DNA of 64,000 bases from an uncultured Candidatus Cenarchaeum sp. (GTDB lineage: Archaea > Thermoproteota > Nitrososphaeria > Nitrososphaerales > Nitrosopumilaceae). Location: assembly GCA_958295735.1 (NCBI GenBank), contig OY282369.1, forward strand, positions 728,161 through 792,160. Direction: 5' to 3'. Position 1 is the stretch's first letter. Each line of letters starts with the position of its first letter. Both the position numbers and the translations under genes were made by a program. The notes below the pieces were generated by a model that saw only the letters and a list, made by a program, of their open reading frames with translations, was not told the DNA's origin and did no database searches. Below are positions 17,155-25,432 of this stretch, one piece after another.

Positions 17155-17414
17155 CAGCCGTACGGGTTGGATCTTCGCACTGCGTTGAACTTTACGCCGT
17201 CCTCCACGCTTACCGGGCCGTCTGGGTCAAGCCGCTCTGCTGTGCCCCCAGATATGAGGAACAGATCGTAGTCCTCCTTTGGGTATCCAGCCTGCCCCAT
17301 CAGTTCCCCGACGATCACGCCAGCCTGCCCCTCTTTTGCGTCCACAGTTATCTCTTTCTTGTTTACGAGCACCCTGATGGCCTCCCCGTCACTTTTTTCA
17401 TTGACACTGTCCAT
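17154..17414 (-). CDS. Ubiquitin-like protein (multi-ubiquitin-type single domain)
   Basis: 86-aa beta-grasp candidate: IRVLVNKKEITVDA, then a helix, YDLFLISGG, and VSVEDGVKFNAV, ending SNPYG with a terminal glycine. It resembles one unit of the prokaryotic multi-ubiquitin family, which is encoded beside E2_E and JAB-E1 genes. The C-terminal Gly is what an E1 would adenylate without prior trimming. ATG 17414 follows a TATA-like box by about 26 bp, so this is the first, leaderless gene of the operon. Targets of conjugation are unknown. Confidence 0.75.
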   Translation of the reverse strand: MDSVNEKSDGEAIRVLVNKKEITVDAKEGQAGVIVGELMGQAGYPKEDYDLFLISGGTAERLDPDGPVSVEDGVKFNAVRRSNPYG

Positions 17415-17435
17415 GCACTGCGTGATGCCTTCCGG

Positions 17436-17444
17436 CTAATAAAG
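17436..17444 (-). promoter_or_regulatory. TATA-like promoter of the Ubl-E2-JAB/E1 operon
   Basis: The minus strand reads CTTTATTAG about 26 bp before ATG 17414. Confidence 0.55.
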
Positions 17445-17551
17445 ATTGGTTAAGAGTGTCGGTATGAGGTCACGCACCCGTCAGCCGCAGGCGTGAAAAC
17501 GCCTCCGCTGATCCGGATTCGCGCCCGAGGAGCGGGTGCTGCTGACCTCGT

Positions 17552-17953
17552 ACGAGTGTCGAGGCCAGCCGCTCCCCCCCCCCCTCCCCCCGCTAGGCGA
17601 GGACCCGAACAAGCGAGGGCATCTTAGTACCACGCCTACCATGACCACCACGGCGAGGGCCCCGCTAGGCGCGGACCCGAACAAGCGAGGGCATCCAGGC
17701 TCCCGCGGCCAGCAGGTGCGCGGCCCCGTGCGGGGGGGCGCAGTGGGCCAGCCGCTCCCCCCCCCCCTCCCCCGCTAGGCGCGGACCCGAACAAGCGAGG
17801 GCATCCAGGCTCCCGCGGCCAGCAGGTGCGCGGCCCCGTGCGGGGGGGCGCAGTGGGCCAGCCGCTCCCCCCCCCCCCTCCCCCGCTAGGCGCGGACCCG
17901 AACAAGCGAGGGCATCCAGGCTCCCGCGGCCAGCAGGTGCGCGGCCCCGTGCG
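17552..17953. repeat. 110-bp tandem repeats with variable C tracts
   Basis: Units beginning CGCTAGGCGCGGACCCGAAC occur at 17663, 17773 and 17884 (periods 110 and 111 bp); the third unit is cut short at about 17953. A degenerate leading copy lies at 17552-17625. The one-base difference in period falls in the poly-C run, typical of slippage. No convincing gene lies between 17445 and 18417; the frames crossing the repeats are low-complexity. Confidence 0.88.
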
Positions 17954-18417
17954 GAAGTATGCGAGGTTGATGGACGCATGCACGAAAATGCTTGCGATTG
18001 GTGAGTACGTAGACTCGGAGCGGTATGCTTACTATTTGACCCACAAGCACGGATTTGCCGGCATCGCCTGCCGAGAGCCGCCCGTCAAGCGCGTTCCGCC
18101 GGAAAGGAGGCAGTGAAGCCGCGGTGGGCCGCACGACAAACAGTGTGGGCGCCAGTGCCGTGTTTTGGGGAAGAACAGCGAGGCCGTCCAGAACATCACT
18201 CCGCCGCGGAAAGACGGCGAAGCATGGTGGATTAGATTGTAACGGCCGCAACATTTGCGGCAGATGGCCATCCTGCGTGCGCAGGCGGGAAAAAACGCCG
18301 GCCTGCGGCCTTGTAGCACCCCCCATCCCCACCCACAAAAAAGTAGTGGCCGGAAAGCGTACGGCATCAACCATGCAACTTATTAGGAGGGCTCGCCCCG
18401 AGAGGCCGGATCACGCA
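17954..18417. other. Non-coding stretch before the small membrane protein
   Basis: No recognisable gene. The sequence CAACTTATTAGGAGG (18376-18390) could combine a TATA-like box and a purine-rich segment for the next gene, but its spacing to ATG 18418 is longer than for other promoters in the window. Confidence 0.35.
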
Positions 18418-18765
18418 ATGATGCACATCGACTACGGCGCCATACTCGTGAGTTCGGCCATACTGGCGGGCTTTTTGGGGTTTGGATCGCTGGTAAGCCT
18501 TAGATTCAGGCCCATGGTCTACACAGCCGGTAATACATTACTCAAACTGCTATACGCGTGCGTAGTGACTATAATCGGAATCCCGTTGGGGATAATGATC
18601 CTTGCGGTAGCTGGCATTTACTTGCCTTTGGTACACGCCATAGCCTTGGCCGTCATGCTTGCGCTCATAGTGTTCATCGTGGTTTTGATAGTGCGCTTGC
18701 GGGTGGTGGAGAATAGATACTATAGGCAGAGTGTCAAGCAGGACCGGCCCGGTGGCGGCGGTTAG
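18418..18765 (+). CDS. Small membrane protein, unknown function
   Basis: 115-aa protein with a hydrophobic N-terminal segment (AILVSSAILAGFLGFGSLV) and a long hydrophobic middle and C-terminal part that can form two or three further membrane helices (LLYACVVTIIGIPLGIMIL; AIALAVMLALIVFIVVLIV). A basic, soluble tail with RYYRQ follows. GC content is lower than in neighbouring DNA, so it may be acquired. The frame stays open upstream to 18055, but only the part from ATG 18418 (or 18421) looks protein-like. No family was recognised. Confidence 0.55.
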   Translation: MMHIDYGAILVSSAILAGFLGFGSLVSLRFRPMVYTAGNTLLKLLYACVVTIIGIPLGIMILAVAGIYLPLVHAIALAVMLALIVFIVVLIVRLRVVENRYYRQSVKQDRPGGGG

Positions 18766-19393
18766 AGGCCTGCGCAATGCGCCAGAATCGCAGGCAAACC
18801 GACGATTTGCGTGGCGGGATGCGCCGGTTATTGAAGAAATGGGCAGTGTGTGCGACGAGAACTGGACTGTGGAGAATATGCGACCGCCCGCCTGCGTGCA
18901 CGCCCCGCTTTTTGTAGGACAGCAACCGGCGCGGCGGCGGCATTCGTGCTACAGGCGTTCTCCGTTGCGCGGCATAGACGCGCCCGCGCGAGCCGGTCAC
19001 GTTTCTGATTTCTGCCGGACGCATCTCAAGACCAACTAGCCTCGTCGCCACGGCACTTCGCCAGCCTGCTAGCTGTGACTGCCAAAAGCGGTCCTCGCCC
19101 GCCCCCTTCCGATCTGCCGGATCAGGCAGTCCCCGCATCCGCCCCTCGGCAAATCTCGTTGTCGATCACGGACCAGATCGGAGAGCGCCAGCTGGCGCGT
19201 GTGCCGCCATGCAACAGATTAAACTGCCTGTCAGGATTCTACGGCAGTGACATCGTCCGTGCTGCACAGCTCGTCGTCTCCCGTCCAGATTGTGGTTCCC
19301 GCAGGCTTCATACAAGCCCAACATGTGCAAGCCGGCGCACGCCATGTCTTCGCCCTCCCCTTCCCGCCCAGGCATGAAAACGTCCTGTCACCA
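18766..19393. other. Non-coding region before the decayed IS5-type element
   Basis: About 630 bp of moderate GC content. I see no gene, tRNA or repeat that I can support. The short frames here show no family resemblance. Confidence 0.4.
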
Positions 19394-19706
19394 CTAGTCT
19401 ATCTCATAACTATCCTAGACGACGCCCGGGCTCCTCCCCCCCCCCCCGAGTCCCCCCATCCGATCCTCCTCGAGGCCATGCCGACCAGCCTGTTGTGGGG
19501 AGCCGCTTTGAGGTTGACCCCCCGGATTATGTTCTTCCACTTCAGGGCGCGCGCTACTACCAAACATGCACTTGAGGGCCGAAAAGATGGTCTTGATAGT
19601 CCAGCGCCGGCCGTACCTGCTGGTCGCCTTACACGCCTCCACGCTAGCCACCTTTTCCGCGGCAATCAGGTCCAAGACGTACCCCATGCCGAAGCCCAGC
19701 TGCTCC

Positions 19707-19770
19707 CGCCCCGCACCGCCCCGCACCGCCCCGCACCGCCCCGCACCGCCCCGCACCGCCCCGCACCGCC
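19707..19770. repeat. 10-bp tandem repeat in the transposase pseudogene
   Basis: About six copies of CCGCCCCGCA in a row. The run length happens to be a multiple of three, so the frame continues through it. Confidence 0.85.
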
Positions 19771-20315
19771 CTCCGCTCCCACCCTTGTCGGCCGCGGTGG
19801 CGGTCTTGCTCATATTGATGAACGAGACGATCCCGAGCTCCTTGCACGGAGCGACGTTCCTGCACGACGTGTACGCGGCGTCGGCGCAAATGACCCTACC
19901 CGCTTCCGCGGCCGTCGCGGCCACGGCAGCCGAGACGGACGCCTCCGACTCTCGCTCATGGGCCTTCCCGCCCGCGCCGGCGGCCGCCGGCCGCGGCCGC
20001 GATCGCCGCGGCCGCCTCTTCCTCTTCATTCTCCTCCGCCTTCGCCATCTCCGTCTCCGCTTTCGCCGCCTCCCTACCGCCCGACGCATCCCCCGCGGGC
20101 CTAGGCCCTGTCCAGTGCCGCGGCCGCCCCGGTGACGAGGGTCTAGAAGACGGACGGGCGGGCCGCCCGCCCGCTCGTCGGTCACCAGCGCCAGGACATG
20201 GCGCGTGCCCACCCCCGCCAGCATGCGCGCCTTCACGAACCCGCGCCTGAGCTTACACTTTTTCCTTATCCACTCCCTGCGGTTGTGCCACTGCAGGCCG
20301 GACGTGCCGGCGGCC

Positions 20316-20531
20316 GTCCGTATAGCGTGCCAGTTGCCCGGCGCCACGACAGTCCGTATAGCGTGCCAGTTGCCCGGCGCCACGACAGTCCGTATAGCGT
20401 GCCAGTTGCCCGGCGCCACGACAGTCCGTATAGCGTGCCAGTTGCCCGGCGCCACGACAGTCCGTATAGCGTGCCAGTTGCCCGGCGCCACGACAGTCCG
20501 TATAGCGTGCCAGTTGCCCGGCGCCACGACA
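20316..20531. repeat. 36-bp tandem repeat (six copies) in the transposase pseudogene
   Basis: Units start at 20316, 20352, 20388, 20424, 20460 and 20496 and look identical. Each encodes TVVAPGNWHAIR on the minus strand. The expansion lies just before the position of the first DDE aspartate. Confidence 0.92.
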
Positions 20532-20775
20532 GTCCCTCGGAGATGTCCACTCGGAGATCCGTATGCGTCTCTGCACATGCTCTATACCCGGCGCCACGGC
20601 CGTCCCCTTGCAGATGTCCACCCTTGTCCCGTTGATCCTCCTGCACAACTGGGCGTGCCTCGACGCGTCGTCGTCGCCCAGCGCCTCCCGGGCTAGGTCA
20701 TCCGTGGCCTCGTGCGATTCCACGGCCATGCACCTCATGGTCGCCAGGGCCAAGAACGGGGACTCGGGTACTATA

Positions 20776-22071
20776 GCCGCGTAAATAAGTAACTGAGCTA
20801 ATCGCGGGCGTTCATTCGGGTTGTTTTTGCGGACGCGGCGCGCCGGCACGCGCGGGGCCCGACCGCGCGCGGCGCCGTCAGATGATCTTCGCGACGGGCT
20901 CCCTGAACAGAAACCGCGTGACGTCCAGGTGGAACCGGTGCGTCCTCAGGTATTCCATCGACTTCGCGATCCTCGCGTCCACCGTCGGGTAGACCTGGTG
21001 CGCGTGCGGCTGCCGCTTGAGCGTGTTCCAGCAGGATTCGACCGGGTTGAGTTCGGGCCACCCGGTGGGGAAGTACCCGATGCGCACGAGTCCCTCGTTG
21101 TCCTTTACGAACTCGTTCGTGCCGATCGATCGGTGCGGCGTCGCCCTGTCCACGAGCAGCGCCGCCGGGCCGTGCCGTGCCGTCACGCGCCTGAAGAACT
21201 TGATCGTCGTCTCCGTGTCGAACCTCTGCGCGTTCATGAACACCTGGTCGCCGTTCATGGACAGCGCCCCGAAGATCATCCTGCGCGTGTGGTTCCCCGT
21301 GTACCACTCGTAGGCCCGCTTCCCGACCAGCGTCCACAAGCTCCGCCTGGGCTGGTAGTCGTGCAGCAGGCTGCTCTCGTCCACCACGAACGGCAGAAAT
21401 CCGTCGTTTTCCGCCTTTTGGAGCCAATGTTTCAGCCATTTTTGCCACTTTGCTACGTTTTCGACCGACTCCCTCCTGGCGTGCACCGGCTCGGGGACCT
21501 TGGGGGAATAGCCGCCGTCGCGCAGCTTGCGGCGCACCGCCCCCTCGCTGTACGCGATGCCGGTCTTCTCCTTCACCTTCTCCGCGAGCAGCTTCGGGAA
21601 CCTGGACAGCGTGTCCCCCTCTTCCATGAATTCGGTGAGCTTCCGGTTTGTTATCTTGGGCGGGCGGCCGGGGCGGGGGCGATCGCTAAGGCCCTTGAGC
21701 CCTTCCCGCAGGTAGCGCTCGTGCCACGCCCTGATCGTGTTGTACGACTTGTACATGATCCTCGCGACTTCCCTGTAGCTTTCCTTCTCGATCACGATCC
21801 TGCAGATTCCGTGGATCCTCGTCACCTTGCGCGGATCCTTTTCCGTCGCGAGGGCGTGCATGAGCTCCGCGCGGGTCAGCATGCCGTGCCCTCGAAAACA
21901 ATCTAAATGAACGTTCCGGATCGGCCGGGCGTTTTTTCCTAATTATTGCGCAATTTGATCCCTCGCGACTAGGGGCGAGGCACCCGCGAAAAACGGCCCG
22001 AATCAGCCCCCAGACTAGCTCAATTACTTATTCCGCCGCCGAAGACCAGCTCAGTTACTTATTTCCGTGGC
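20776..22071 (-). mobile_element. IS630-type insertion sequence inside the IS5-type copy
   Basis: Inverted ends of about 25 bp: GCCGCGTAAATAAGTAACTG at 20776 and the inverse of GCCACGGAAATAAGTAACTG ending at 22071. Both flanks carry TATA (20772-20775 and 22072-22075), fitting the TA target preference of IS630/Tc1 elements. A second, slightly different copy of the end motif lies 30-40 bp inside the right end (about 22016-22034). The element is 1296 bp with one intact transposase gene. Confidence 0.88.
20878..21882 (-). CDS. IS630-family DDE transposase
   Basis: 334-aa transposase, apparently complete. The N-terminal helix-turn-helix region (YREVARIMYKSYNTIRAWHERY) binds the ends; the GRPPK motif links to the DDE domain with D168 (VVDESSL), D245 (LLVDRATPHR) and E282 (LNPVESCW). 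The 36-residue D-E spacing fits the family. A TATA-like stretch (about 21903-21908) lies 23-24 bp before ATG 21882. Its clean frame and well-matched inverted repeats suggest a recent and possibly active insertion. Confidence 0.92.
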   Translation of the reverse strand: MLTRAELMHALATEKDPRKVTRIHGICRIVIEKESYREVARIMYKSYNTIRAWHERYLREGLKGLSDRPRPGRPPKITNRKLTEFMEEGDTLSRFPKLLAEKVKEKTGIAYSEGAVRRKLRDGGYSPKVPEPVHARRESVENVAKWQKWLKHWLQKAENDGFLPFVVDESSLLHDYQPRRSLWTLVGKRAYEWYTGNHTRRMIFGALSMNGDQVFMNAQRFDTETTIKFFRRVTARHGPAALLVDRATPHRSIGTNEFVKDNEGLVRIGYFPTGWPELNPVESCWNTLKRQPHAHQVYPTVDARIAKSMEYLRTHRFHLDVTRFLFREPVAKII

Positions 22072-22504
22072 TATAGTACGGGGCCCCGGCCTTGCCGCGG
22101 TTCATCTTCTTGGGCTCCTTGCCCGCGTTCGGATCCTTGTGCAGGACGAGCGGCCTACCGCGCGCCACGTACTTGGACTCGGCCACTCCATGGTGTGGCC
22201 GGATGGGTTTTCGGCCTGCAAGGTCAGCAAAGTTGTCCTTCCGCGATCATTATCATAAGCCGGGCGGGTTTTAGGCGCGATTATGATATGCGCTAGTCAC
22301 CACGCTGTTCCACACCGAGGTGAGGCGGCGACCCAGACGCGTGCGCCAAACCGTGGGGGTCACGTACCCGTCAGTCACATGCGTGAAAGCGCCTTCGCTG
22401 ATCTAGATTCATGCCTAAGGGGGGGCGCTGACCTCGTACACCAAACGTACGAGGTCGGCACCCACCACTCCCGCCGGGCGCGGATCCGGGGCGCGGATCC
22501 GAGC

Positions 22505-22845
22505 CTAGATCATCTTGGCCACTTCCGCGGCCACGCTCTTGCTGTGCGCCTTCCAGATCAGGACGCGCGCCACGAAGCTGGACATGCGCCTCACGGCCAC
22601 TAGACTACCCTTGATCTGCCTGCTTATCTTGCAGAGCACCACGGCGTAGCGGAGCGCGCTCCGAGGAGTTGTTGGTCGGCTCCGCCTCCAGATGCTCCAA
22701 GAACGTGAACAGGGCCGGCAGGACCATCCCGATCCGGGCCGCCAGTTTTTCCAGCCGCTCGTCGCCCGATCTCGCGTGCCCGACCAGCGTGCCCGACCAG
22801 CATCACCTCCATGTCCAGGCTCAACCGCGCCGACGCCGCCCCAGT
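22505..22845 (-). pseudogene. IS66-family transposase remnant (C-terminal end)
   Basis: Read on the minus strand with one frameshift, this gives GMVLPALFTFLEHLEAEPTNN, then SSERA, then LRYAVVLCKISRQIKGS and a tail ending VAAEVAKMI-stop (stop at 22505-22507). PTNN-x-x-ERALR is the C-terminal catalytic-Glu block of IS66-type transposases. The shift lies just after SSERA, and a 13-bp duplication lies upstream. The rest of the gene is gone. It differs from the IS66-type element at 12964. Confidence 0.7.
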
Positions 22846-24212
22846 AGTCTATCTCATAACTATCCCGGACGGCGCCGGGGCTCCGCTCCTCCCCCCTCCC
22901 CTTCCCCCTTCCTCCCCCAAAGTCCCCCTATCCGATCCCCCCCGAGGCCATGCCGACCAGCCTGTTGTAGAGGGCCACCTTGAGGCCGACCTCCTGGACT
23001 ATGTTCTTCCACTTCAGGGCGCGCACGCCGCTCCCGAACAGGCGCTTGACGGCCGAAAAGACGATCTTGACCGCCCAGCGCCGGCCGTACCTGCTGGCCG
23101 CCTTCCACGCCCCCGTGCCGGCCGCCTTTTCCGCGGCGGTCAGGTCCGAGACGTACTTGGTGCCGAAGCCCAGCTGCTCCCGCACCACCCCGCCCCGCCC
23201 GTCGCCCTCGCCCTTGCCGGCCGTGGTGGCGTTCTTGCCCATCTTGATGAACGGGACGATTCCGAGCTCCCTGCACAGGGCGACGTTCTTGCGCGACGCG
23301 TACGCGCCGTCGGCGCAGACGACCTTTTCCGCCCCCTCCGCGGCCGCCGCGGTCACGGCGGCAGAGACCGATGCCTCCGGCTCCCGCTCGCGGGCCGTCC
23401 CGCCGTCGTCGGCGGCGACCGCGCGCGCCGCGGCCGCCTCCCCGGGGGCGGAGCACATGGCCTCGGCCGCGATCGCCGCGGCCGCCTCTTCTTTCTCCTC
23501 TTCCGCCTTCGCCGCCGCCTCTTCCGCCTTCGCCGCCGCCTCCTTGCCCCGCGCCTCTCCGCGCGCCGCCGCCCTGTCCAGGGCCGCGACCGCCTCGGTG
23601 ACGAGCGTCTCGAAGACTGGCGCGTCGCCGGTCTTCTCGTCGGTCACCTTCAGCGCCAGGACGTGGTGCGTGTCCACGTCCACCAGCATGTGCACCCTCA
23701 CGAACCCGCGCTTCAGCTTCCACTTCTTCGTTATCCATTCCCCGCGGTCGTTCCGCTGCAGGCCTGACGAGTCGGTGGCCATCCGCACGGCGCACTTGCT
23801 GCTCGACGCGATGACCATCCCCTCGCAGATGTCCACCTTTATCCCGTTGATCCTCCTGCATATCTGGGCGTGCCTCGGCGTGCCGTCGTCGCCCAGCGCC
23901 TGCCGGGCCAGGCCCTCCAGGGCCTCGTACGACGCGCCGGTCAGGCACCTTATGGCCGCCATGGCCAGGAACATGGACTCGGGGTACCGGTACGGGGCCC
24001 CGACCTTCTTCCGGTTCATCTTCTCGAGCTCTTCGCCCTCGTTCGGATCCCTCTGCAGGACGAGCAGCCTGCCGCGCGCCACGTACTTGGATTCTGCCAC
24101 GCCATGGTGTGGCCGGGCGGGTTTTTGGCCCGTGTTGTCAACAAAAGTCGCCCGTTCGCGATCATTGTCTTGAGCTGGATCGGGTTTCAGGCGTGATTAT
24201 GAGATAGACTAC
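22844..24212 (-). mobile_element. IS5-type element, copy 2
   Basis: Perfect 16-bp inverted ends GTAGTCTATCTCATAA at 22844 and its complement at 24197-24212 bound a 1369-bp element with one uninterrupted transposase gene. It is the reference copy for interpreting the decayed one at 19394-22296. It lies directly next to the IS66 remnant. Confidence 0.87.
22928..24100 (-). CDS. IS5-type transposase with catalytic Glu replaced by Lys
   Basis: 390-aa DDE transposase of the IS4/IS5 type with an open frame from GTG 24100. First Asp D110 (ATDSSGLQ) and second Asp D264 (VCADGAYAS) are present. The third block should read Y-2x-R-3x-E-6x-K; here it is YGRRWAVK-IVFSAVK, so residue 345 is Lys where the catalytic Glu is expected. 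A 65-aa Ala/Glu-rich low-complexity insert separates the Asp residues. The enzyme is probably inactive unless another Glu substitutes. The decayed copy has the same Lys. Confidence 0.83.
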   Translation of the reverse strand: MAESKYVARGRLLVLQRDPNEGEELEKMNRKKVGAPYRYPESMFLAMAAIRCLTGASYEALEGLARQALGDDGTPRHAQICRRINGIKVDICEGMVIASSSKCAVRMATDSSGLQRNDRGEWITKKWKLKRGFVRVHMLVDVDTHHVLALKVTDEKTGDAPVFETLVTEAVAALDRAAARGEARGKEAAAKAEEAAAKAEEEKEEAAAAIAAEAMCSAPGEAAAARAVAADDGGTAREREPEASVSAAVTAAAAEGAEKVVCADGAYASRKNVALCRELGIVPFIKMGKNATTAGKGEGDGRGGVVREQLGFGTKYVSDLTAAEKAAGTGAWKAASRYGRRWAVKIVFSAVKRLFGSGVRALKWKNIVQEVGLKVALYNRLVGMASGGIG

Positions 24213-24225
24213 GCCCCAGGGATCA

Positions 24226-24233
24226 TTTTAATA
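24226..24233 (+). promoter_or_regulatory. TATA-like promoter of the small helical protein
   Basis: TTTTAATA centred about 26 bp before ATG 24255, just outside the right end of IS5-type copy 2. Confidence 0.5.
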
Positions 24234-24254
24234 GTCGTAGGCTGGTGGTTTCAT

Positions 24255-24527
24255 ATGCTGTCAGCGATGGATGCGGTCGTGGACGATGCCATGATCGCCC
24301 AGACACTAGAGATCATGCGAGAAGAAAAAGCGAGGCAGAACGGACGCAACGAGCACGCGCACCTGCGAGTGGCGAGGGATGCCCTAGACAGGATCGTCTG
24401 GACCAGAGAATACGCGTTCGGCAAGAAGTTGTTCGCGGAACTCAAAAAGGAGTTCTCGGAGATAAAGTCCGAGCTGGAGGAGATGCGCGATATGTGCGAG
24501 GATCTGCAGCGGTCCGCCAAAAAGTGA
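24255..24527 (+). CDS. Small helical (coiled-coil) protein, unknown
   Basis: 90-aa, charged, almost entirely helical by composition (MIAQTLEIMREEKARQ; FSEIKSELEEMRDMCEDLQ), with heptad-like spacing in the C-terminal half. No signal peptide or membrane segment. GC content is more moderate than that of the core genes. The TATA-like element 26 bp upstream and a codon-like base pattern support a real gene. Nothing in the sequence allows a functional call. Confidence 0.6.
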   Translation: MLSAMDAVVDDAMIAQTLEIMREEKARQNGRNEHAHLRVARDALDRIVWTREYAFGKKLFAELKKEFSEIKSELEEMRDMCEDLQRSAKK

Positions 24528-24845
24528 TTCGGGGGGGGGCCAGCACGCGGGAGGCGCGGCCTCCGCCCGCCCTATCCCGCGCCCGCGCGGCCCGGCAGGC
24601 GGGCGCGCGGCCGCGGGGGTTGCCTCAGAGCGAGCCGGATCCGATCGCCCGCGGCGCGCGGGGGGCGGGCGCGGAAGCGCCGGGGGCCGGATGCCGCGCC
24701 CGCGGGGAACGGCGGCGGCCCCGCCCCGCGGGCCCGCAGTGAGATCGGGCCCTGGCGTGGAAGGGGGCGGCCGTGGCGCGATGCGGCCGCCGTGAGGGGC
24801 GCGGCGGCCCCCGGCGCGCCGGGATCCGCGCCCGTTCCAGCATGG
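24528..24845. other. Very GC-rich intergenic region before rps13
   Basis: About 320 bp, nearly all G/C; no gene or repeat that I can support. Frames crossing it are artefacts of base composition. Confidence 0.5.
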
Positions 24846-24853
24846 TTTTTAAC
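24846..24853 (+). promoter_or_regulatory. TATA-like promoter of the rps13-rps4 unit
   Basis: TTTTTAAC about 28 bp before ATG 24878. Confidence 0.5.
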
Positions 24854-24877
24854 GGGGGCGCCGCGCCGCGTGCGCAC

Positions 24878-25420
24878 ATGGGCTCCCAGGAGTACAAGCA
24901 CATAGTCAGGATAGTCGGCAGCGACATACCGGGGGAGAAGAAGATCCTCATAGGCCTGACGCAGGTGCGGGGGGTCGGGTACAACTTCGCCACGGCCGTC
25001 CTCGACTCGCTGGGGATAAGCCCCGATGCCAACATCGGCTACCTCTCGGACGCGCAGGTGGCCTCCATAGAAAAGGTGCTGCGCGATCCCGGAGCCGCCG
25101 GGTTCCCGGCGTGGTTCCTGAACAGGAGGAAGGACGTCGCGACCGGGAAGGACATGCACCTGCTCACGTCCGACATTGAGTTCACCGTGCGGAACGACGT
25201 GGAGAGGGAGCGCGCGTCCGGGAGCTGGAGGGGGTTCCGCCACATGTTCGGGCTGAAGGTGAGGGGGCAGAGGACGCGCACCACGGGACGCAAGGGCGGG
25301 GCGGTCGGGGTCGCCAAGGGCGGCAAGGTCATGCCGGCCAAGGGCGGGCCGGCCCAGGCCCCCGCGGCGGATGCGGCCCCCGCGGCCGAGGCGGCGGCGC
25401 CGGCGGCGGCGGAAAAGTAG
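24878..25420 (+). CDS. rps13: 30S ribosomal protein S13
   Basis: 180-aa S13 (uS13), a small-subunit head protein that contacts the P-site tRNA and 50S subunit. Typical archaeal blocks are present: [46 protein letters not shown] and the basic [16 protein letters not shown] tail. An Ala-rich extension after the tail is longer than usual. ATG 24878 begins GSQEYKHIV as expected; the longer frame from 24773 includes promoter DNA. rps4 follows directly. Confidence 0.96.
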   Translation: MGSQEYKHIVRIVGSDIPGEKKILIGLTQVRGVGYNFATAVLDSLGISPDANIGYLSDAQVASIEKVLRDPGAAGFPAWFLNRRKDVATGKDMHLLTSDIEFTVRNDVERERASGSWRGFRHMFGLKVRGQRTRTTGRKGGAVGVAKGGKVMPAKGGPAQAPAADAAPAAEAAAPAAAEK

Positions 25421-25432
25421 GGGGCGGGCGGG

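Larger units (their letters stand above)
19415..22186 (-). pseudogene. IS5-type transposase pseudogene (interrupted, mutated)
   Basis: Homologous to the intact-length gene at 22928-24100. The 5' part (22186 to 22072) is separated from the rest (20775 to 19415) by a whole IS630-type element. Further damage: six copies of a 36-bp unit inserted near the first catalytic Asp, which itself reads Gly (AAGTSGLQ instead of ATDSSGLQ); a frameshifted Arg-rich stretch in the middle; ICADAAY in place of CADGAY; a 10-bp repeat run; and loss of the ancestral stop codon. It cannot make a working transposase. Confidence 0.85.
19394..22296 (-). mobile_element. Decayed IS5-type element (copy 1), split by an IS630-type insertion
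   Basis: The left end reads CTAGTCTATCTCATAAC (19394), matching the GTAGTCTATCTCATAAC end of the second copy at 22844. The right end TTATGATATGCGCTAG (22281-22296) is a degraded form of the other copy's right repeat. Between them lies a mutated transposase gene interrupted at 20776-22071. Without the inserted element it is longer than copy 2 because of internal tandem expansions. Confidence 0.82.

Noticed and set aside
18766-19393. tRNA genes in the gene-poor gaps
   Set aside because: No T-loop GTTCRANNC with matching acceptor and anticodon stems was found here or in the other gaps.
20205-20696. Repeat-containing 163-aa plus-strand ORF
   Set aside because: It is the antisense of the IS5-type transposase pseudogene; the repeats are explained by the 36-bp expansion.
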